Assembly: GCA_023078685.1 (NCBI GenBank)
Contig: JALGAS010000004.1
Location: 1,178,001 to 1,242,000, forward strand
DNA length: 64,000 nt
Direction of reading: 5' to 3'
Origin: Neopestalotiopsis rosae
Taxonomy: Eukaryota > Ascomycota > Sordariomycetes > Amphisphaeriales > Sporocadaceae
This document shows positions 57,082 through 64,000 of this stretch, one piece after another. The notes below the pieces were generated by a model that ran no database searches, had not been told where the DNA came from, and worked only from the letters and a program-made list of their open reading frames with translations. A program made the translations under genes and the position numbers. Each line of letters begins with the position of its first letter. The stretch's first letter is position 1.

Positions 57082-58822
57082 GCTCAAGGCGGGACACTTG
57101 TCCTTTGTGTCTGCGAATGACGGCGGCCCAATCATCAACATGCATACCGCCGGCATATTTCCTGGGGTCAAGATCCTCATGGTCTGGGGGTGTCGGTGCC
57201 CCAAACAGCAATGCCTCATGGTGATCCCTAGTGGCACCTCTTAACCCGTCTGTAGCCATTGTGCTAGAACGCGATGCTGTACATGCATTGCACTTGGTGG
57301 CTCGGCATCTCACTTTCGCAAGTATTTACCACAGACAATTCAGGATTCTAGAGCCTGCAAAAATAGACTTTCCCCGCGCTTTCTGTTGCATCGTGGATCG
57401 TTGCATATACTAATGCGGCTCCAACGGCTTGTGTGGCAATAGTGTCAAACTGCCAAGCTTGACCTCGCTCGGGTACAAGGCACAGGGCATCAAGCATGCA
57501 ACTGCTTGAATCAGCTTAGGCAGGTAGTTACCGTATTTGTTCGACCAAGACAAACTTGACGAATAGAATGACTCTTAATGGAAAGATCAAATTCCGCCAC
57601 GACGAAAATCGAATAATGAAACTGCCGATTTTGAAATGGACTAACCTTAGGTACTACCAGCTGCTTTTGCATAGGGCCAAAGCTTGAAGGGTTTTTCTTG
57701 TCTTTATGAAATTTCCTCTTTAGGTGGCGGCTAGGCGAGTCATTGGTGCGGGATCCCCAATTTTTGCAACGCGGCCAAGACCCAAACCTCCGGATCGGGC
57801 TCCCCAATCTGGACAAAATCGAGGGCGAAAAACTGTCATGGAAGCCACCGGTGCCCGGTTTTTTACTCAGCAAGAGAGTCAGAAAGCCGTGACATGCGGA
57901 ATTTGGGCAAGTTGGGGTGCAGAAATGGTGCTGCAGGTGTGGCTCGTGTGGTCCCTTAGTCCCTCTCGGGTCCCCTAGGTGGTTCCTGGATCCAAAAGGT
58001 TGATTTAGGCTCCGTTTACTTGTCTACTTATACCATTCCGTAGCCCGTGCCACCATAGTTGTGGAGCCTCCGGAGCCATTATCACGTAAACGTTACTCAA
58101 CCACCAGAAAATTTGACCGCGAACCATCTGGAGATCCCCAATTCTTTGAAAGGGAAAACGTTGCTGTAAACTTGCTGTAACCCCGTCATCGGAACAGAGA
58201 AGACATCCAGCTCAGCTTGATCCCGCAGAAAACGAGGGGTCTGGCTTCCAGAAGACAATATGGATTACTATTGCACCAACCACGGTTGGCCCCCCGGACG
58301 GGCGAGACTCGTATACTAGAGGCGACAGTATATGGGGGACTCCATAAATATAGCGGTAATAGTCGTACATGGTAGAACGGGAGAGCCGGACGGGGGTATC
58401 CACTGCCGCTCACACGACCTTGCGAAGAAAAAGCCCAGCAAGCCCAGCCAGGCCAGCCAGCAGCGTCCCCGGCGTGGCCAGGGTTTTATTTTTCTCTGGA
58501 GATCTAGATAATAGACGGGCGGAGCCGAGTCGATTACGGGACCTCGGCCGTACCTTCCCATAGCTCCCTGCTTAGACTTCCCAGGTTGTGCATTGAGTTT
58601 CCGATTGCGGCGCCAGGCAAACTGCTGAGTCTTTCCATCATAGCGTTGAGGCGACTCCCTCAAAACTCTGGCCTCATCGCCTCCAACTCTCGGAACAGCC
58701 TCTGCATTTTTTACCCTCTTACTCTCCTAATACCTGACCGACGACTTACTCCCCCCCAACTCTCCAAGCAGAGTCAACCTTCTTAACCAGGCGATTCAAC
58801 ACACGCCTACTTGCTTGCTCCA
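57082..58822. other. 1.7 kb intergenic region upstream of the amino-acid transporter
   Basis: No gene is supported; open frames are short. Several GC-rich boxes such as CTCCGGAG (near 58069) and CCGGAC (58297) could be regulator sites for the transporter. Confidence 0.45.
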
Positions 58823-60347
58823 ATGGCAACAAATCCTCGTCACACCGGCATCGACGAGTCGGATTCGATATCAGCTTCGTCGGCCCCGGCAGAGAAGAAG
58901 GCCGAGATGCCCAAGGACATGGAGGCCGCTGTGCCTGCTGAGCCAGCACCTAGCTACTCTCAGGAAGATGGCGTAGAGATCAACTATAAGACTCTCGAGT
59001 GGTGGTATGTTTGAATAGAAGTTATGACGTAAACTTGGCAGATCCTAACCAAATCATGCAGGCAAGCATCTGTCGTCATGATTGCAGAGACCGTGTCTCT
59101 GGGAATCCTTTCGCTCCCCGCCGTTGTGGCCAACCTGGGACTGGCTCCTGGTATTGTCCTCATCATCATTATGGGTGTCTTGTCGACTCTTTCTGGTCTG
59201 GTCATGGGCGAGTTCCGGAAAAAGTACCCCTGGGTGCAGAGCTTTGGTGACGCCGGCGAGGTCATGGGCCGATCCATTGGCATGGGCAAGGCTTTCCAGG
59301 AGTTCTTTGGCTGGGCGCAAACCATCTTCCAGGTCTTCGTCATGGGAAGTCACATTCTTACGTGGACCATTTGCCTCAACACCCTCACCAACAGCTCCAC
59401 CTGCACCATTGTTTGGGCCGTGGTGGGACTTGCCATCTTCTTCCTGCTTAACCAACCCCGGACGCTGGCGTTTGCCGGGTACTATTCTTTTGCGTGTAAG
59501 TCGCAACCACGGACGAAAATTATTCCCAAATCGACATGCTAATCAGTAGACAGCTTTCCTGTCAATTTTCACCGCTGTCATGATGACCGTTATTGATGTC
59601 GCCATTGAGCGACCCATCGGAAGTGGCAGCATTGAGGTTGCCAATACTATTGGCTTCACCTCGGCATTCCTTTCCGTCAGCAACATCGCCGTTGCATTCT
59701 GCGGCCACTCCTGCTTCTTTGGCGTCATGGCCGAGTTCAAGCAGCCCAACGATTGGCCCAAGGCCCTCTGGTTGCTCCAGATTTGCGACACGCTGCTCTA
59801 CCTCGTGGCATCCATTGTCATTTACATCTACGTCGGTCCCAATGTCCCCTCGCCCGCCCTCTCGGCCGCTGGATCGGTCACCATCCGCAAGGCCATCTGG
59901 GGTATCGCTATCCCGACCATTGTCATTGCCGGTGTCATTTACGGCCACGTCTGCGCCAAGTACATCTTTGTGCGCGTCTTTGCCGGCACCAAGCACCTGC
60001 ACAAGCGCACCACCCTGGGTCTCGTAGGCTGGACCGGTATCACCGCAGGTGTCTGGATTATTGCATGGGTCATTGCCGAGTCCATTCCCGTCTTCAGCAA
60101 CCTCCTCGGTCTCCTGTGCGCCCTCTTTGCCAGTTGGTTCTCGTATGGTATTCCCGGTGCCCTGTGGCTGTGGATGCACCACGGCGAGTACTTTTCGAAT
60201 GGCAAGAGAACTGCCATGTTTGCGGCCAACGTCTTTCTCGTTATCGTCGGTTTCGTTCTGTGCGCGCTGGGTCTCTGGAGTGCAGGAGAGGCCATTGCCG
60301 CCGACGGAGGCACGAAGCCTTGGACTTGCGCAAGCAATGCCGCGTAA
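58823..60347 (+). CDS. AAAP-family amino-acid transporter (neutral amino-acid permease type)
   Basis: Proton-coupled amino-acid permease of the Aa_trans family, like the Neurospora mtr group. Exons 58823-59004, 59062-59495 and 59554-60347 give 469 aa. A 55-residue hydrophilic, Ala/Glu/Ser-rich cytosolic N-terminus precedes LEWWQASVVMIAETVSLGIL, the family's first helix with its characteristic start. About eleven hydrophobic segments follow, with a conserved FCGHSCFFGVMAEFKQPNDW loop in the middle and KHLHKRTTLG between late helices. Both introns fall in the usual places of this family. Location is probably plasma membrane or vacuole; substrate preference cannot be set from sequence. Confidence 0.92.
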
Positions 60348-60594
60348 GAAACGACATGCCGCAATGATATTTAGGGCGTTGTAGAATAAATGGCACAGAG
60401 TGCTTTACAAATAATATTTCGACGTTTCATGGTTCACAATATTTCTTTTATTTGATCTGGTCTGTGATTGATTTCGGAGGTGCAAATGCCCTGTTCCTAA
60501 CAGTAATGAAACTTGTCACCAGCTTCTACTAATGTTGCCAACTTGGACACTCTTGGGATTCATTATGACCACTGATGTCTTCGTGCTACCACGG

Positions 60595-62002
60595 TCACAA
60601 ATAGTAACCAAATGCCCGGCGAGCTTCTTCACTGAAACCCTCATGACCCTGATATCCAACAAACAGTTTCTCATTGATTCCAGCGCCAATATCGTGGTCT
60701 GGTGCCACCCGTCCGTTCAGAATCGCGTCCAACTGCCCTTTGACGTACCGCTTGTTCAAAGCCGTCGTTGGACATGACGGCACATAGACTACGGCAGCGT
60801 TCTCGGTGCCCTGGTGTTCCGGGTCTACGGCGTGGCAAATCTAGCGGGGGGATGTCAGGGGTCAGCTTGAACCAACGCTAGGGCTCGCCATAGGTTCTAG
60901 GGAACAAACGACTCACATCAGCATGCCACCAGATGGTATCCCCGGCTTCCATGACGGGGACATGGACCAATGTATCCTCGAGCCGCAGGTGCGGGTGCGA
61001 CGACCGGCTGAGCTGCTGGCTGTCGGCCTTGGTGGTACCCGGAAACGAGCCAGAGCAGTCGTCAAAGGTCCACATGCTCGCGTCCATGACGTCGGCAGGG
61101 TCCTCCGGCGGGCGGAAAAAGGGCCGCAGCAGCAGGTACGCCAGCGTCGCCGAGAGGTTGGGCACGACGAGCAGCGTGCCCTCGCGCGGCGCCGCGCGCG
61201 TGAGGGCAGTCCAGCCCTGAAACGCCCGCAGGGGCGTCGCGTGGGCGTCGCCGGGGAAGAAGGCCTGGTCGGCGTCTTTGCGCAGGGACAGGTCAAAGGC
61301 GTCGTGTCCCGCGTCCGGGCCGCCGCCGCCGCCGCCGCCAAAGATGCGGCCGTAGACGCGCCGGGTCGCCGGGTCGGCCCACCGGCACAGGCCGCCCGTG
61401 TCAATGTGGGGGCCCAGGCCGAGGAAGGGCTGATGCGGGGGCCGGTCCCGGACGCCGTCGAGGTAGACGAGGGGGGCGGGGGACGTCTGTCCGGTCTCGT
61501 CGTGCCAGAGACCGTTGAGGTGGCGCTGCAGCGTGAGCTGGTTGGCGTGCGCGCGCACGGCGTTTTGCGCGGGCGAGTCGTAGATGCGCAGGATGGACGG
61601 CGACTCGGCGGGCCAGCCCTTGACGCTGTCGCGGTTGTCGGCAACGTACTGCTGGAGAGAGGCGTATATGTCCTTTGCCTCCTGGTGCGGTATCACGCCC
61701 TTTACCATGAAGCAGCCTGTGCGCTTGACTTGTGACTCTTGCTCCTTGGTGAAGCCCCCGTTCTTGAGCACGTCGTCCATGGATATGACGGGGATTATGG
61801 CATTGCCCTTGTTGGCTATTTCATCGGTTACGGACTCGAGCTCCTTGCAAGTTGCTATCCAACTCTTGATCAAATTCTCTTTCCCATATTCCGCGATAAC
61901 CGCCTGCTTGGCAGTGATAAAGTCTTGGTCCTTGTCTTTGGATGTCTCGTTGCCATATTCTGGCCATGCCGGCCACTGGGATACGATTCGACCCGGCATC
62001 AT
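60595..62002 (-). CDS. DUF1479 (YbiU-like) putative Fe/2-oxoglutarate dioxygenase
   Basis: Exons 62002-60917 and 60840-60595 give 443 aa. The DUF1479 family has a cupin-like fold related to 2OG/Fe(II) oxygenases. Visible blocks are TGCFMVKGVIPHQEA, ILRIYDSPAQNAVRAH, the putative iron pair in PHIDTGG, and DTIWWHADICHAVDPEHQG across the intron, where the distal His lies. The last exon ends GHEGFSEEARRAFGYYL. A run of seven Gly (GCC repeats on the plus strand, 61321-61338) lies in a surface loop and may vary. The central part (about 61080-61570) is much more GC-rich than the ends. The biological substrate is unknown for the family. The ATG doublet at 62002/61999 leaves the exact start open by one codon. 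Confidence 0.9.
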
Positions 62003-62120
62003 TGTATGACCACCGGGCAACAAAATACGGTGAGATTATTCTGCTAGCAAGACGACGCGAATACACAGGATGTCATAATTTACCGGAGATACAACGCCGA
62101 GGGCAGCTGGACCTGCCCAT

Positions 62121-62128
62121 CATTTATA
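62121..62128 (-). promoter_or_regulatory. TATA box of the DUF1479 gene
   Basis: TATAAATG on the minus strand, about 120 bp upstream of the ATG at 62002. Confidence 0.45.
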
Positions 62129-63464
62129 GACCCCCGTCCGCTCTCTCTCTGTCTTGGACGCATGGAGATCGGCCGCACAAGTAAGCAACGATATCAGCTG
62201 ACGTCCGAGCCATGGCGCCGAGAATGTTCACAGAAGAGCATTATATTCGAAGGATTTAGTAGGAGATGACTCTGGCCTTACCTATGCAGATATGATCTGA
62301 CCAGAAAGAGCGTTAGCATCGGAACCAATAGATAGCCGACGAGACCCCTAGGATCCTTCCAAACCTCGAACCATCTCGACCGCTTCTTAGCTCGCCTCTG
62401 GTGCGATAGGAGGAGGTGTTGAGGCGCGAGATTGCAGTCACGGATAATAATACTGTTGCGATTGAAGCCTGAAGGGAATCTCATATGCTGTGGGCAAGTC
62501 ACTTATATTGAACGGAACATCGATGAATCTACGCAAAATAATCAGAAATATGAGGAGCAGCTTTTGGTTTGAAGATTTGGTAGGAGAGTGCAGCTGGGCG
62601 TGAAACACATCATGGCAGACACGGCAACCAGTGTAGATGACTATAATCTGACAGTATGGTTATGTGATCTCGCCTGAAAGACACCTAGAGCCCACTATTG
62701 GTTTCCCCACTAAAGACCCTACAAGAGCAGCCAACGGCCGCTAAATCTGCGACCGGCTACCGGCAACTTTCTAAATATGGTAACTCACAGATGCGAGATG
62801 CCAACCATTTCTCTGGATTTGAGCCAGCTTTTCCTCTCCAAGCTGTCCAGCTTATCATTGTTATGCGCCACATGTAATCATAGCACATATTCTTATCAGG
62901 GACAGGTCGCACTGGAGCTTCGCATTTTTTCGTTTTATTTGACGCAGCCGAACCCGACTATTGCTTTTGACTAGGCTTACAATAGCAGCTAACGCGCGCT
63001 CTAGGATTGTTTGGGATTTGTGGCTCATAATGGCATCAACGTCGGCGGTAAGGTGGTGTGTATGCGGAGTATGAAGAGAACAGCAAGATATTGAAGTAGA
63101 AAATGTGCTGGATGAGATGATCAGGCGAGCCAAGATACGACTGAGCCGGAGTTCGTGCCTGGGGATTTGCTTTTCGCCTCGAGTCATTATTGGATGGCAG
63201 CAAGTATTTGACTTTCTGTAGGTGTTGTTTCCGCCCTACACCTGTTGAGCTGGAAGCTCCAATCAATCCCTCTCTACAGTCACTTGTTTGAGGCGAAGTC
63301 ACACCTTCGCTACACAGCCTGTCATTATAGTCAGCGTCTAGTTCATGGAATAATTCACTCATTACAAGTCAATTCTTTCACCCTGACGAGGACGTGAAAT
63401 GCATGTGTACAACACAGCTTGTGCCGAAATAGGGATCGTGGAATGATCACGTCATCATGGGGGA

Positions 63465-63488
63465 CAGCTGCGGCAGCTGCGACAGCTG
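63465..63488. promoter_or_regulatory. three CAGCTG palindromes at 9-bp spacing
   Basis: CAGCTG occurs at 63465, 63474 and 63483, separated by 3-nt spacers (CGG, CGA). Each is a CANNTG E-box. A CACGTG box follows at 63723. All lie 110-375 bp upstream of the monooxygenase ATG. bHLH binding is a possibility; a simple 9-bp repeat is the alternative. Confidence 0.4.
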
Positions 63489-63838
63489 AAGCGAGAATGC
63501 ACCTCTCACGTCACACACACATGGTCGACTCAGGTCGGTACCTAGCTTTGCAACACCCATCCCGGAACAGGACACGGTTGCTTGCTCGCAAGGAAGACAA
63601 CAACAAGGTCGCCAGAAGCAGACGCGAAGACGGCGAGATACAAACTTTGGTAGCGTCAACAGCATCTTACAGTTCTGACTCGCAGGAGTGAGCTCGCCAA
63701 GCGACAGTCGAATTGGCAGTGGCACGTGCTGTGTATACAAATGTAGGTAAGATAAGCAGCGGCTGTAGCAATCTCTAATTAATTTTCAGACTGCGCATCA
63801 ATTCCTGAAGTCGTCAACCTCTGTACGGCATCATAAAT

Positions 63839-64000
63839 ATGGTAGCATCCAGCTTTCGCATCATTCTCGTCGGCGGCGGTCCTGTCGGCCTAGTCGCCGC
63901 CCACGTATTCGCGGCAGCTGGGATCGACTTTGTGCTTTTGGAACAGCGGTCGACAATCGTGCCGCCTGAAGGTGCTGGTATTGTGCTGTTCCCGCATACG
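63839..64000 (+). CDS. FAD-dependent monooxygenase, N-terminal part (cut by window edge)
   Basis: The first 54 codons of a flavoprotein hydroxylase. [24 protein letters not shown] contains the dinucleotide-binding GGGPVGL loop, followed by DFVLLEQR, whose acidic end of strand 2 binds the FAD ribose, and then [10 protein letters not shown]. This order matches the PHBH-like monooxygenases common in fungal meroterpenoid and aromatic pathways. The remaining domains lie beyond 64000, so the pathway cannot be judged. The start is clear: ATG at 63839 directly precedes the Rossmann strand. Confidence 0.85.
   Translation, partial: MVASSFRIILVGGGPVGLVAAHVFAAAGIDFVLLEQRSTIVPPEGAGIVLFPHT

Larger units (their letters stand above)
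62003..63838. other. 1.8 kb divergent intergenic region
   Basis: Separates the DUF1479 gene from the FAD monooxygenase. No coding sequence is supported. It holds a phased CAGCTG triplet (63465-63488) and a CACGTG box (63723-63728) on the monooxygenase side. Confidence 0.5.

Noticed and set aside
60923..61735. 270-codon frame on the plus strand
   Set aside because: Antisense to the GC-rich core of the DUF1479 gene. No recognisable motif.

Overview
The window reads as nuclear DNA of a filamentous ascomycete, most likely Sordariomycetes (Hypocreales-like). Genes carry short introns (about 50-180 nt) with GTAAGT-type donors. They include Zn2Cys6 regulators, a CFEM-bearing PTH11-type receptor, a GH18 chitinase, a tyrosinase and a xanthine dioxygenase, next to core eukaryotic genes (SEC61 beta, TIM50, VTA1, an MPD1-like disulfide isomerase, the RRP41/SKI6 exosome subunit). 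I rebuilt 24 protein-coding loci by splicing. Every multi-exon model closes in frame, one is a broken gene, and one runs off the right edge. I found no convincing tRNA, rRNA, transposon ORF or CRISPR.

Layout. 0.5-7.4 kb: secreted GH18 chitinase with C-terminal chitin-binding module (-), Sec61 beta (+), CFEM/PTH11-like receptor (-). 7.4-12.3 kb: a 4.9 kb stretch with no supportable gene. 12.3-16 kb: secreted tyrosinase (-), a 154-157 bp tandem duplication, and a small acidic CHZ-like protein (-). 17-21.3 kb: a 1353-residue sterol-glucosyltransferase-type enzyme with a long ubiquitin-interacting-motif tail (-). 23.3-30.7 kb: SDR (+) and a large COL-26/BglR-like Zn2Cys6 regulator (+). 31.6-40.5 kb: a compact housekeeping block of TIM50 (-), 2EXR/F-box-like protein (+), VTA1 (-), PDI (+) and RRP41 (-). 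41.2-48 kb: Zn2Cys6 regulator (+), GH5 (+), MDR oxidoreductase (+), SDR (-). 49.4-64 kb: an accessory metabolic segment with xanthine dioxygenase (+), a hemerythrin-like gene broken by an in-frame TAG (-), a DHA1-type MFS exporter divergent from a Zn2Cys6 regulator, an AAAP amino-acid transporter (+), a DUF1479 dioxygenase-like protein (-), and the start of an FAD monooxygenase (+).

How the genes may work together (inference): the housekeeping block covers secretory translocation, oxidative folding, mitochondrial import, ESCRT/multivesicular-body function and RNA decay, but looks like ordinary gene packing. The right-hand segment looks like nitrogen scavenging (xanthine dioxygenase, amino-acid permease) beside a regulator/exporter pair sharing one promoter, and may lead into a secondary-metabolism locus beyond the edge. 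The most unusual items are the nonsense-interrupted hemerythrin gene whose downstream half stays intact, the glucosyltransferase-UIM fusion, a GC-AG intron in the 54.8 kb regulator, and the 154-157 bp tandem repeat.
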